Positions 49,987-58,690 of a stretch of 64,000 nucleotides of DNA are shown here, one piece after another; within the stretch, counting starts at the first letter, position 1; the number at the start of each line of letters is the position of its first letter. Source of the DNA: Jiangella asiatica. Lineage in GTDB: Bacteria > Actinomycetota > Actinomycetes > Jiangellales > Jiangellaceae. The DNA is taken from contig NZ_SMKZ01000009.1 of NCBI RefSeq assembly GCF_004349065.1, positions 1-64,000 of the forward strand, given 5' to 3'. The notes under the pieces were generated by a model. That model searched no databases. It worked only from the letters and a program-made list of their open reading frames with translations, and was not told where the DNA came from. A program made the position numbers and the translations under genes.

Positions 49987-52308
49987 TCAGTCCGTGCTGA
50001 CGGTGATCGACACGTCGGGGTCGCCGGCGGCGGTGGTCTCCTGGTCGCTGCCGTCGAGGGCCACGGGGACGTCGAGGGTGAGCGGCGTGGCGGCGATCAG
50101 CTGCTCGTGGGCCTGCTCCACCGCCGCGTAGTGCTCGCCGACGAACGGCTCCACCTCGGGCCAGGGCCGCCAGCCCACGCTGTGCAGGTACGCCTCCTCG
50201 TCGAACCGCTCGTTGAGATCGGCACACCGGTCCAGGTCGTCACTATGGATCGTGACCGGCGGCAGCTCGCCAGGCTCGTCCATCGTCGCCCCGATGCCGA
50301 GGGAGAAGCCCAGCTCGACCTGGGGCGATTCGCCGTCGCCGCCGGTGTCGGAGACCAGCGCGGCCTCCACGGTGACGGGGATGTCCCAGCGGTACATCCG
50401 GCCGGCGGCTGAGGTGAAGCTGGGCACGATGGTGCACATCTCCCAGTGCACGCTGAGGTACCCCTCGTGCTCGCCTGCCCAGCGTGGCCGCGGCTGCATC
50501 CATCCGGTGGCCGACGCCGAGCCGTCGTCGTGCAGGAAGATCAGCCCGGCGATCTCGCCGAACTCGTACCCGTCCTGCCCGTACTCCGGGTTGTCGTACG
50601 CATAGTCCCGGGTGATGGAGGTGAGCGAGATGCCCTCGGTCATGGAGAGTTCGTCGACCGCCTCGATGTACGGCACGATCTCGTGGGACTCGTCGAAGCT
50701 GAGCTCGACCCTGTACGGGTAGACGGCGGCGAGGTCTTCGCCCTCGGGCGGCTCGAACTCGTCGGTCTCGATGATCCCGGCGCTGACCAACGCCGCGTAC
50801 ACGCTCAGCTGACCGTCGGCGCGGCGCCACTGCGGCAGCATCTCCCGGATCGCCTCAGGGCTGAGATCGGGCCGCTCCGCGAGGACGACCGCGATCAGGC
50901 CGCTGACCAGTGGCGCGGCGAACGACGTCCCGTCGGCCAGTGCGTAGCTGCCGCCGGCGTCGGCGATGAACAGGTCGACACCCGGGGCCAGCAGGTCGAC
51001 GTCGGGACGGTTCGGCGTGCATTCCCAGACCTCGCGCGACGGCTCGTAGGCGCCGACGGAGACGACGGTCTCCAGCACCGCGGGCCACAGCTCCTCGTCC
51101 GGCGTTCCGTCGCAGCTCTCCGCCCCGCCGTTGTTGCCGGCACCGGCGACCACGACGACGCCGTTCTCCTCGGCGTAGTCGGTCGCGGCCTTCAGCCCGG
51201 TCGGGCAGCTCGTGATCACCAGGAATGAGCTGCACCCGAGCACCTGCGAGACGTTGATGATGTCGGCACCGGCGTCGACGGCGTGGACGATCGCCTCGTG
51301 CAGGTCGTCCTCCCTCGATTCGCCCATGTTGATCGGGTAGACCGTGGCGCCGGGGGCGATGCCCGGGACGGCGCCGGCCGGCTGGCCGACCATGAGCGAG
51401 GCCACCCCCGTCGCGTGCACGCCGGGATCGACGAGCCCGTCGCCGTCGCCTCCGACGTGGTAGCCGTCCTCGACCGCACCGGCGAGCGAGGGGTGGCTCG
51501 CGTCGACGCCGCTCTGCTCGATGGTCGCGATCACGACGCCGTCCCCGGGCGGGTCGCCGGGCAGCTGGTCGTACCCCATCTCCTCGACTTGCCAGGTCCC
51601 GCGTGCCAGGTATTCGTCGTAGAGGTCGCCCTCGTCCTCGCCGTCGCCGCCGCCGTCGCCGGTCGCGTCGGCCGGCAGGTTCAGGCTCGCCGAGATGACG
51701 CCGGTGCCTGGCTGCTGCGCCTCCTCAATGACGCGCTGCGCCTCCTCCAGCGACTCGACCGGCACGACCTCCGTCAGGGGCGGCGCGTCGGGGTCGTACG
51801 GCGCGTCCTCGTCGAGGTTCCAGCCGTAGACGAGCAGGACCTCGAGGTTCTGCTCGTCGATCTCGGCCGGCTCGGAGTCGGGTTCGGGCAGGTCGACGGC
51901 GACGGTGGCCGGCTCGGAGTAGGTGCCGTCCTCCGTCACCGCGCTCACCGTGGTCTCGCCGTCGAGATCCAGCCCACCGGCCATCAGGCTGAGCGAGCAC
52001 GTGCCCTCGGCGCAGATGTCCGCCGGCACGTCGGTCCCGCTCGCGCTGACGTCCTCCCCGTCCTCGCCCCCGGAGCCGGACGCCGAGCTGATCCGGTACG
52101 CGACGGCGCCGTCCACCGCCTCCCACTCCAGCCGCGGCACGCCGTCGACCACCTCGGCGGTCACGGACGGGACCGCGATCGACGGGTCCGGCCCGGGCGG
52201 GTCGTCGCGGTCGTCGCCGTCGTCGCCGGTGCACGCGGCCAGCACGATCACCGCCGCGGCCACGAAGGCCGCCCGGCAGCGGATGGGTTGGATATCGGAC
52301 AGGTTCAC
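49987..52308 (-). CDS. Subtilase (S8) lipoprotein with Glu at the catalytic Asp position
   Basis: The 773-residue protein has a lipoprotein signal (lipobox LAAC, Cys26), a fibronectin-like N-terminal region (about 45-130), and a subtilase domain. His298 (GVHATGVASL), Asn in AGAGNNGG and Ser462 (ADGTSFAAP) are canonical, but the catalytic Asp block reads IATIEQSGVDASHP, with Glu264 in place of Asp and one extra residue. It could be a variant active enzyme or a pseudo-protease that binds peptides. The C-terminal ~230 residues are beta-rich and unknown. GTG 52308 follows GGGGAG. Confidence 0.85.
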   Translation of the reverse strand: MNLSDIQPIRCRAAFVAAAVIVLAACTGDDGDDRDDPPGPDPSIAVPSVTAEVVDGVPRLEWEAVDGAVAYRISSASGSGGEDGEDVSASGTDVPADICAEGTCSLSLMAGGLDLDGETTVSAVTEDGTYSEPATVAVDLPEPDSEPAEIDEQNLEVLLVYGWNLDEDAPYDPDAPPLTEVVPVESLEEAQRVIEEAQQPGTGVISASLNLPADATGDGGGDGEDEGDLYDEYLARGTWQVEEMGYDQLPGDPPGDGVVIATIEQSGVDASHPSLAGAVEDGYHVGGDGDGLVDPGVHATGVASLMVGQPAGAVPGIAPGATVYPINMGESREDDLHEAIVHAVDAGADIINVSQVLGCSSFLVITSCPTGLKAATDYAEENGVVVVAGAGNNGGAESCDGTPDEELWPAVLETVVSVGAYEPSREVWECTPNRPDVDLLAPGVDLFIADAGGSYALADGTSFAAPLVSGLIAVVLAERPDLSPEAIREMLPQWRRADGQLSVYAALVSAGIIETDEFEPPEGEDLAAVYPYRVELSFDESHEIVPYIEAVDELSMTEGISLTSITRDYAYDNPEYGQDGYEFGEIAGLIFLHDDGSASATGWMQPRPRWAGEHEGYLSVHWEMCTIVPSFTSAAGRMYRWDIPVTVEAALVSDTGGDGESPQVELGFSLGIGATMDEPGELPPVTIHSDDLDRCADLNERFDEEAYLHSVGWRPWPEVEPFVGEHYAAVEQAHEQLIAATPLTLDVPVALDGSDQETTAAGDPDVSITVSTD

Positions 52309-52398
52309 CGCAGACTCCCCTGGCAGAACGAACGCGTCACGAGGGTATCGAGGCAACCTGAGAAGGATCGCACCGCCTGTGCGAACCCCTCGGGAGAC

Positions 52399-52418
52399 GG
52401 CGCCGGCTGCACGGCGCC
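52399..52418. other. GC-rich hairpin
   Basis: GGCGCCG-GCTGCA-CGGCGCC is a perfect 7-6-7 inverted repeat in the 244-bp gap between the divergent subtilase and transketolase genes. It may be a terminator-like or operator element; its role is unclear. Confidence 0.35.
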
Positions 52419-52480
52419 TCGCCTATCGCCCGCGATCCAAGCCATCGCAATCCCGCTCAGTGGACGCAATGCCCATCTGG

Positions 52481-52495
52481 TGATAAATTTATATC
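52481..52495. promoter_or_regulatory. AT-rich operator candidate upstream of the split transketolase
   Basis: GATAAATTTATATC includes the perfect 10-bp palindrome ATAAATTTAT (52483-52492). It is by far the most AT-rich tract in the region and lies 60 bp upstream of the transketolase start. Its form resembles GntR-type operators; the regulator is not identified. Confidence 0.45.
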
Positions 52496-52552
52496 GTGCC
52501 GGGTGCCGCATCATCCGGCCGCGAGCCCTGCACAACCGACCGAAGGGCATCC

Positions 52553-53473
52553 ATGCCAGCCAAGCGCACGGACGTGTCGCATCGGACCCTCCGCGAGCTC
52601 GCCGACCACGGACGCTGGCTCGCCGTCAGCACCGTCACGCAGAGCAAGGCCGGCCACATCGGCGGTCCGCTCTCGGCCATGGACCTGCTGGTCACGCTGT
52701 TCTTCGACGAGCTGCGCATCCGCCCGGAGGAGCCGGACTGGCCCGAGCGCGACCGCTTCATCCTGTCCAAAGGCCACTCGGCCATCGGGCTCTACGCCGT
52801 CATGGCGCTGCGCGGCTACTTCCCCGTCGAGGAGGTCGCGACGTTCGACAAGGGCGACTCGCGGCTGCAAGGGCACCCGGACATGACTCGGCTGCCCGGT
52901 CTGGACGCGTCCACCGGCTCCCTGGGTCAGGGGCTCTCCGTCGGCCTCGGCATGGCGCTCGGCGCTCGCCTGGCCGGCCGTGACCCGCGCACCTGGGTGC
53001 TGCTGGGCGACGGCGAGGTGCAGGAGGGCATGGTATGGGAGGCGGTGCACACCGCCGCGCGCTACCGCCTGGGCAACCTCATCGCCGTCGTCGACTGCAA
53101 CGGACTGCAGCAGTACGGCTGGCCGGCCGGCACCGACGACCGCGGCGACCGGCGCGACCCGTGGGCGGGCATCGCGCTCGGGCCGGTGTTCGACGCGTTC
53201 GGCTGGCGGGTGCACGAGTTCGACGGACACGACTACGACGCCATCGGCGCTGCCTTCGCGTTCGCGCGCGACGGCGCCGCGGGCCAGCGGCCAACTGTCC
53301 TGCTGGCCCGGACGACGAAGGGCCGCGGGCTCTCCTTCGCGGAGGGCCGGCACGTCTGGCACACCGGCAACGCCACGCCCGATCAGCTGGCGCGGGCCCG
53401 CACCGAGCTCGGCATCGACGACAGCATCGACGACAGCATCCGCGAAGGCATCGACGACGGGGGCGCGGCGTGA
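52553..53473 (+). CDS. Transketolase, N-terminal (thiamine diphosphate-binding) subunit
   Basis: The 306-residue protein is the N-terminal half of a split transketolase. SKGHSAIGLYAVMALRGYF, LPGLDASTGSLGQGLSVGLGMALG and the thiamine-binding GDGEVQEGMVWEAVHTAARYRLGNLIAVVDCN are present. It needs the next gene product to form the complete enzyme, which moves two-carbon units between sugar phosphates. The tail has two IDDS repeats and is Asp-rich. ATG 52553 follows GAAGGG. The AT-rich site at 52481-52495 lies upstream. Confidence 0.9.
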   Translation: MPAKRTDVSHRTLRELADHGRWLAVSTVTQSKAGHIGGPLSAMDLLVTLFFDELRIRPEEPDWPERDRFILSKGHSAIGLYAVMALRGYFPVEEVATFDKGDSRLQGHPDMTRLPGLDASTGSLGQGLSVGLGMALGARLAGRDPRTWVLLGDGEVQEGMVWEAVHTAARYRLGNLIAVVDCNGLQQYGWPAGTDDRGDRRDPWAGIALGPVFDAFGWRVHEFDGHDYDAIGAAFAFARDGAAGQRPTVLLARTTKGRGLSFAEGRHVWHTGNATPDQLARARTELGIDDSIDDSIREGIDDGGAA

Positions 53474-54399
53474 AGGCCATGCGTGAGGTGTGGGGGCGCA
53501 CCCTGACCGAGGTCGGGCAGACCGACCCGCGGGTGGTCCTGCTCGACGGCGACCTCGCCAACTCCACCAAGGCCGACATCTTCGCAGAGGGCCTGCCGGA
53601 CCGGTTCCTCCAGCTGGGCATCGCCGAGCAGAACCTCGTCGGCACCGCCGCCGGCCTGTCCACCATGGGCTACGTCCCGTGGCTCTCGTCGTTCACGGTC
53701 TTCTTCACCCATCGTGCGCTCGACCCGATCCGCATGCTGGTGGCGCAGACCGGCGCCAATGTCAAGATCGCCGCCGCGTATTCGGGCCTGCTCACCGGGC
53801 TGACCGGCAAGACCCACCAGGACGTGCAGGACCTCGCGATCATGCGAGCCATGCCCGGCATGGTGGTGCTGGCGCCCGGCGACGCGGCCGAGTGTGCCGC
53901 GATGGTGCGGTGGGCCACCGACCACGACGGCCCCGTCTACCTGCGGCTGGCCCGCGATCCGGCACCGGAGCTCGGCATGGTGCCGGCCGACGACTACACC
54001 GACGGCGCCGTGCACGTGGTGCGGCCGGGCCGGCGGGTGGTGCTGGTGTCGACCGGTGTCCAGACGGTGCGCGTCCTGGAGGCGGCCGACCTGCTGGCGG
54101 CGTCGGGCGTCGATGCCGGCGTCGTGCACGTGCCGTGTCTCAAGCCGCTGGACGACCGTCGGCTGCTGGACGCGGTGGGTGCCGCGTCGCTGGTGGTCAC
54201 GGTCGAGGAGCACACCGTGCTGGGCGGTCTCGGCGGGCTGGTGGCCGAGGTGCTCGGCGAGCACGGCACGGGCGCCCGCGTCCACCGCGTCGGCCTGCGT
54301 GACGTGTGGGGCGAGTCCGCGCCGAACGACTTCCTGCTGGACCGGTACGGCCTGTCCGGTCCGCGGGTGGCCGAGGCGGTCCGCGCCGCGCTGGCCTGA
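53470..54399 (+). CDS. Transketolase, C-terminal subunit
   Basis: The 309-residue protein is the C-terminal half of a split transketolase: VWGRTLTEVGQTDPRVVLLDGDLANSTK, RFLQLGIAEQNLVGTAAGLSTMGYVPWLSSFTVFF (with the Glu that activates thiamine), KTHQDVQDLAIMRAMPGMVVLAPGD and the C-terminal GLRDVWGESAPNDFLLDRYGLSG. GTG 53470 overlaps the previous stop (GTGA), so the subunits are made together; ATG 53479 is an alternative. Split transketolases are used in the pentose pathway and in specialised sugar routes such as apiose degradation. Copy 3 of the palindromic element follows. Confidence 0.9.
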   Translation: MKAMREVWGRTLTEVGQTDPRVVLLDGDLANSTKADIFAEGLPDRFLQLGIAEQNLVGTAAGLSTMGYVPWLSSFTVFFTHRALDPIRMLVAQTGANVKIAAAYSGLLTGLTGKTHQDVQDLAIMRAMPGMVVLAPGDAAECAAMVRWATDHDGPVYLRLARDPAPELGMVPADDYTDGAVHVVRPGRRVVLVSTGVQTVRVLEAADLLAASGVDAGVVHVPCLKPLDDRRLLDAVGAASLVVTVEEHTVLGGLGGLVAEVLGEHGTGARVHRVGLRDVWGESAPNDFLLDRYGLSGPRVAEAVRAALA

Positions 54400-54451
54400 T
54401 CGCCCCGATGCCCGGCGCAACCCCCGCTTCACGCTGCGGCGGCGGAGTCCC

Positions 54452-54543
54452 CGAAATGATCACGTTCAGCAGGATCACCCGTGCATCACGAGGCTCGCAA
54501 CCATGGTGCGACACGAGATTTCGTGCTGAACGTGATCATTTCG
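54452..54543. repeat. 92-bp palindromic element, copy 3
   Basis: The 20-bp terminal repeats are perfect and extend 5 bp into the flanks (GTCCC/GGGAC). The inner part has diverged: the central palindrome is CACGA-GATT-TCGTG, and the inner hairpin is altered on both sides. It is in the same orientation as copy 1. It lies between the convergent transketolase and CoA transferase genes. Confidence 0.9.
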
Positions 54544-54616
54544 GGGACAGCATCTGCGTTCCTGGCGAAGCGGGCGCGCTCATACTCAACTGTGGTCGTT
54601 CGCGAGCCCTCGGGGG

Positions 54617-55840
54617 TCACTCCTCCTTGGTCTCGGCGACGACGCCGTCGGCCAGCAGGGCCGCGATCCGTTCCTCGGGGTGACCGAGGGCGCGCAGGAT
54701 CTCCCGGGTGTGTCCGCCGAACGTCGGAGGGACGCTGCGCGTCGGCGCCCGCTGGCCGTCCCACTGGATGGGCAGCGCGACGTCCTGGTAGCCGTCGATC
54801 TCCTGGTGCTCGACGGCGCGCAGCATCCGCAGGTGCTCGACCTGCGGATCGACCACCACCTCGTCGACGGTGCGGATCGGCGCGCACGGGACGCCGGCCT
54901 CCTGCAGCAAGCTCACCCAGTGCGCCGGCGGCGCGGTCCGGAACGTCTCGCTGAGCGCCTCCACCAGCGCGAACCGGTTGCGCACGCGGTTCGGGTTGCC
55001 CTCGAAGCGCGGGTCGTCGAGCAGGTCGGTGCGGCCGATGGCGTGGCACATCTTGGACCACAGGACGTCGTTGCCCGCGGCGACCATGACGTACCCGTCG
55101 GAGGTGGGGAACGCCTCGTACGGCGCGTTCATCGAGGTGCCCGAGCCGTGCGGGCCGGGGACCTGTCCGGTGCCGAGGTAGGCCATGATCTGGTACGGGA
55201 TCCAGGCGACGGCGGTCTCGAGCAGCGACGTCTGCACGAGCTGTCCTTCGCCGGTCCGCTCGCGGTTCATGAGCGCGCTGAGCACGGCGATGGCGCCCCA
55301 CAGGCCGGTGCCCATGTCGTTGATCGACGTCCCGACGCGGATCGGCGGCCGTGGCGGCGCGCCCGGCTCCGGCCGTTCGCCGGTGAGGCTCATGAGCCCG
55401 GCGAACGCCTGGATCAGCGGGTCGTACCCGGGCAGCCGGGCCAGCGGGCCGGTGTCGCCGAACGCCGTCATCGACAGGTAGATCAGCCGCGGGTTGATCC
55501 GCCGCGCGGCCTCCCAGCCGAAGCCCAGCGCGTCCAGCGCCCCGGAGCGCAGGTTGTGCGCGAGCACGTCGGCGGTGCCGATCAGCTCGGTGAAGATCTC
55601 CTTGCCGGCGGGGGAACGAAGGTCCAGCGCGATGCTGCGCTTGTTGCGGTTGAGGGCCAGGAACGTGCAGCCGTAGTCGCCCCAGGCCGGTGGCGACCAC
55701 GACCGGGCGTCGTCGCCGCCGACCGGCTTCTCCACCTTGATCACGTCGGCGCCGAGGTCGGCGAGGATCATGGTGCAGAAGGGTCCGGCGGCGCTCTGGG
55801 TGACGTCGACGACGCGGAGACCACTCAAGGGCCCGTTCAT
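54617..55840 (-). CDS. CaiB/BaiF-family CoA transferase
   Basis: The 407-residue protein belongs to class III CoA transferases: GLRVVDVTQSAAGPFCTMILADLGADVIKVEKP at the start, LNRNKRSIALDLRSPAGKEIF, and the catalytic Asp175 in SINDMGTG. It moves CoA between carboxylic acids, activating a substrate for degradation. ATG 55840 is fixed by AGGAGGA. Its promoter region carries a GTCC-N7-GGAC site shared with the MaoC/CMD genes. Together with the neighbouring TTT transporter and MaoC hydratase it suggests breakdown of an imported carboxylate as a CoA ester. Confidence 0.9.
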   Translation of the reverse strand: MNGPLSGLRVVDVTQSAAGPFCTMILADLGADVIKVEKPVGGDDARSWSPPAWGDYGCTFLALNRNKRSIALDLRSPAGKEIFTELIGTADVLAHNLRSGALDALGFGWEAARRINPRLIYLSMTAFGDTGPLARLPGYDPLIQAFAGLMSLTGERPEPGAPPRPPIRVGTSINDMGTGLWGAIAVLSALMNRERTGEGQLVQTSLLETAVAWIPYQIMAYLGTGQVPGPHGSGTSMNAPYEAFPTSDGYVMVAAGNDVLWSKMCHAIGRTDLLDDPRFEGNPNRVRNRFALVEALSETFRTAPPAHWVSLLQEAGVPCAPIRTVDEVVVDPQVEHLRMLRAVEHQEIDGYQDVALPIQWDGQRAPTRSVPPTFGGHTREILRALGHPEERIAALLADGVVAETKEE

Positions 55841-55898
55841 GATCGTTCCTCCTGGATCGGCGCCTGACCCTGAGGTAGTCTCGTCAAGTAGACAAGAC

Positions 55899-55913
55899 GT
55901 CCACTGGGCGGAC
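55899..55913. promoter_or_regulatory. GTCC-N7-GGAC operator-like site
   Basis: GTCC-ACTGGGC-GGAC is a perfect inverted repeat in the gap between the divergent CoA transferase and 55939 genes. Equal sites lie at 60384-60398 and 60431-60445. Confidence 0.55.
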
Positions 55914-55938
55914 GGCTTGGGTCGGTCGGGGAGAGGCG

Positions 55939-56271
55939 ATGACGCGACAGCGACGGGCCGGACTGCTGCTGGTGATGATGGAGCCCGAGCCTGGTCACGA
56001 GAACGATCTCAACCGCTGGTACGACGAGGAGCACCTCGCCGAGCGGCTGGCGGTGCCCGGCATCACCAGCGCCCGGCGGTTCCGGGCGCTCCAGGGCGGG
56101 CCGAGGTATCTCGCGCTCTACGACCTGGACGGGCCGGACGTGGTGGCGAGCCCGGCCTACTTGGAGCGCAAGCGCCACCCGACGCCGTGGACCCGCCGGG
56201 TCGAGGCGCACGTGACGATCGTCCGCAACGTCTATGTGGAGATCACCGCGGTGCCGGCGGGCGAGGGCTGA
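55939..56271 (+). CDS. Dimeric alpha/beta-barrel (ferredoxin-like) protein, DUF4286-like
   Basis: The 110-residue protein has the family pattern GLLLVMMEPEPGHENDLNRWYDEEHLAERLAVPGITSARRFRAL, GPRYLALYDLDGPDVV and RNVYVEI. This is a ferredoxin-like fold that often binds small ligands or acts as an isomerase-like enzyme. A paralogue lies directly opposite (56280-56624). ATG 55939 follows GGGGAG. It is divergent from the CoA transferase gene and may share its GTCC-N7-GGAC operator. Confidence 0.8.
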   Translation: MTRQRRAGLLLVMMEPEPGHENDLNRWYDEEHLAERLAVPGITSARRFRALQGGPRYLALYDLDGPDVVASPAYLERKRHPTPWTRRVEAHVTIVRNVYVEITAVPAGEG

Positions 56272-56279
56272 GCGCACCG

Positions 56280-56624
56280 TCACGGGCGCTGTGCCACGGG
56301 TGGCTCGGGCGCCGGCGGCGGGGTGATCTCCACGTAGACGTTGCGCAGCGACGAGACGAAGTGCCGGCTGATCCGCGTCGTCCACGTGCTGGGCGGCTCG
56401 ATCCGCTTGTACGCCTCGTCCTCCAGCACCGCCGCGCTCTCCAGCTCGTAGATGGCCAGGTACTTCGGCGAGCCCTCGACGGCGACGAAGCGACGGGCGT
56501 TCAGGAACCCGGCGCAGTGCAGGCGCTCGGGCAGGTGCTCCTCGTCGTACCAGCGGTTGAACTCCTCCTCGTGCTCGGGCTCGATGTCGATCATCACGAG
56601 CAGCAGGCCGCGTGCCTCGGTCAC
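56280..56624 (-). CDS. Dimeric alpha/beta-barrel protein, paralogue of 55939-56271
   Basis: The 114-residue protein is clearly related to its convergent neighbour: RGLLLVMIDIEPEHEEEFNRWYDEEHLPERLHCAGFLNARRF, PKYLAIYELE and RNVYVEI. Shared fixed positions are the WYDEEHL and RF residues. GTG 56624 follows GAGGAGA. It lies just downstream of tctA on the same strand, so it may be the last gene of the second TTT operon. Two copies may act on related substrates or form a heterodimer. Confidence 0.8.
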   Translation of the reverse strand: MTEARGLLLVMIDIEPEHEEEFNRWYDEEHLPERLHCAGFLNARRFVAVEGSPKYLAIYELESAAVLEDEAYKRIEPPSTWTTRISRHFVSSLRNVYVEITPPPAPEPPVAQRP

Positions 56625-56664
56625 CAGCGTCTCCTCACTCCGTCGAAACCGCGTCGGTCGTCGC

Positions 56665-58179
56665 TCAGTCGTCGATCAGTTGTCGCTCGGCACCGGAGCG
56701 CGGGCCGCGCAGCCGGGCCACGATCGTCGGCACCAGCAGGATCGCCACGGACAGCGCGAGCAGCGCCAGGGCGATCGGGCGGTGCAGGAAGATGCCGAAG
56801 TCGCCGCTGCCCATCGACGAGGTCTGGTTCAGCGACTGCTCCAGCATCGGCCCCAGGATCAGGCCGAGGATCACCGGTGCCGGTGGGAAGTCGTAGCGCT
56901 TGAGGAAGTAGCCGACGAGCGCGGCGCCGACGGCCACCCAGGCGCCCCACATCCGGTTCTCCAGCGCGTACGCGCCGAGCAGGCTCGCGGAGAGGATGAC
57001 GGGGTAGAGCACGGCGTAGCGGACCCGCAGCATCGACGCGAAGATCGGCGCCATCGGCAGGTTGAGGATCAGCAGCAGCACGTTGCCGACGTAGAACGAG
57101 GCCATCAGGCCCCACACCAGGTCCGGCTCCTTGTCCATCAGCAGCGGGCCGGGCTGGATGCCGAACAGCAGGAACGCGCCGAGCAGCACGGCCGTCGTCC
57201 CCGAGCCCGGGATGCCGAGCGTCAGCGTCGGGACGAACGCGCCGTTGACCGCGGCGTTGTTGGCCGCCTCCGGTCCGGCGACGCCTTCGATGGCGCCCTT
57301 GCCGAACTCGTGCTTGCGCTTGGACACCCGCTTCTCGACGTCGTAGGTCACGAACGAGGCGATCGTCGCCCCGGCACCGGGCAGTGTGCCGAGGAAGAAC
57401 CCGAGCACGGTGCCGCGGCCGATGGGCGCCCGCGAGCGGTGCAGGTCGTCGCGGGTGAGCAGCAGGTCGCGGAAGCGCGCCCGGATCGGGTCCGCCGGCG
57501 TCGCGCGCGCCTGCGACATCACCTCCGCGATGGCGAACAGGCCGATCACGACCGGAACGAACTGGATGCCGCCGAGCACTTCGACGCTGCCGAACGTGAA
57601 CCGCTGCACGGCGGTCTGTGGGTCGAAGCCGATGGTGGCCACGGCGACACCCAGCGCGCCCATGGCCAGGCCTTTGAGCATCTGGATGCCGCGGGACAGC
57701 CCGACGACGCCGACCAGGCCCACCACCACGAGGCCCACCATCTCCGGCGGCCCGAAGTCGACCGCGATGCCGGCGAAGACCGGCGCGAGCGCCATCAGCA
57801 GCACGATGGTCAGCGTGCCGGCGACGAACGAGGCGATCGCCGCGATGGCCAGCGCCTGTCCGGCCCGGCCCTGCCGCGCCATCTGGTAGCCGTCGAACGT
57901 GCTCACGACGGTGGACGCCTCGCCGGGTGACGACACCAGGACGGAGCTGATGGTGCCGCCGTACTGGGTGCCGTAGTACAGGCCGGCGAGCATGATGAGC
58001 GCGGTCACCGGCTCCAGCCCGAGAGTCAGCGGCATGAGCAGCGCGACGCCGGTGGCCGAGCCGAGTCCCGGCAGCAGCCCGATGACGGTGCCGAGGATGA
58101 CTCCGACGGCGCAGAACAGCAGGTTGTGCAGCGACAGCGCGGTCTGGAAGCCGCCGATCACGGGGTCGAGCGCGTCCAC
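56665..58179 (-). CDS. tctA: Tripartite tricarboxylate transporter, large permease subunit (TctA), second system
   Basis: The 504-residue protein has the TctA motifs [22 protein letters not shown] near 35, [20 protein letters not shown] near 68 and [19 protein letters not shown] with [12 protein letters not shown] in the second half. It shares the same architecture as the TctA at 5667-7187 but is clearly diverged. It forms the membrane channel with TctB (58181-58690). The GTG start lies 1 bp after the tctB stop, and GGAGG precedes it. The operon order is tctC, tctB, tctA. Confidence 0.93.
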   Translation of the reverse strand: MDALDPVIGGFQTALSLHNLLFCAVGVILGTVIGLLPGLGSATGVALLMPLTLGLEPVTALIMLAGLYYGTQYGGTISSVLVSSPGEASTVVSTFDGYQMARQGRAGQALAIAAIASFVAGTLTIVLLMALAPVFAGIAVDFGPPEMVGLVVVGLVGVVGLSRGIQMLKGLAMGALGVAVATIGFDPQTAVQRFTFGSVEVLGGIQFVPVVIGLFAIAEVMSQARATPADPIRARFRDLLLTRDDLHRSRAPIGRGTVLGFFLGTLPGAGATIASFVTYDVEKRVSKRKHEFGKGAIEGVAGPEAANNAAVNGAFVPTLTLGIPGSGTTAVLLGAFLLFGIQPGPLLMDKEPDLVWGLMASFYVGNVLLLILNLPMAPIFASMLRVRYAVLYPVILSASLLGAYALENRMWGAWVAVGAALVGYFLKRYDFPPAPVILGLILGPMLEQSLNQTSSMGSGDFGIFLHRPIALALLALSVAILLVPTIVARLRGPRSGAERQLIDD

Positions 58180-58180
58180 G

Positions 58181-58690
58181 TCAGCCTCCCAGCAGGACGC
58201 CGACGGGTAGCGGGACGGCCAGCAGCCGGATGAAGATCAGCCACGAAAGGACGAGGATGGCGAGGGTCGCCGCGGCCGCCACCCACACCCGCAGCCTCTC
58301 CACCAGGAGCATCAGCGCGAACGACATCGCGCCCAGCGCCAGCAGCAGGCCGATGAACGCAGTGGCGAGGAGTACGGCGACAACGCTGCCGAAGACGACC
58401 CACGGCCGGGCGGCGCGATCCGCCGCCGCATCCCCGCCGGCGGCCCCCGGCGACGGCGAACCGTCCGGCGACGGCGACGGCGACCGACCTGCCGCCGCGA
58501 CGGGTGCGACCCCGGCGACGGCCAGCGCCGCGCCGAGGCCGACCAGCGCGAGCCCGGCCAGCAGGGGCATGAGGCCCGGGCCCATGCGCCCGTCGTGGAC
58601 GACGCCGTAGCGCTGGCCGCCGACGCAGAACCCGATGCCGAGCGCGCCCAGCACCAGCCCGGGCAGCCGGGCCTCGACCGTCGTCCTCAT
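58181..58690 (-). CDS. tctB: Tripartite tricarboxylate transporter, small membrane subunit (TctB), second system
   Basis: The 169-residue protein has four hydrophobic stretches: one at the start (GLVLGALGIGFCVGGQRYGV), a second near 38-60, and two at 100-165. A Pro/Ser/Gly-rich loop of about 30 residues (SPSPSPDGSPSPG) separates them. Its size and position match TctB. The ATG overlaps the tctC stop by 4 bp. The call relies on context more than on sequence similarity. Confidence 0.87.
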   Translation of the reverse strand: MRTTVEARLPGLVLGALGIGFCVGGQRYGVVHDGRMGPGLMPLLAGLALVGLGAALAVAGVAPVAAAGRSPSPSPDGSPSPGAAGGDAAADRAARPWVVFGSVVAVLLATAFIGLLLALGAMSFALMLLVERLRVWVAAAATLAILVLSWLIFIRLLAVPLPVGVLLGG

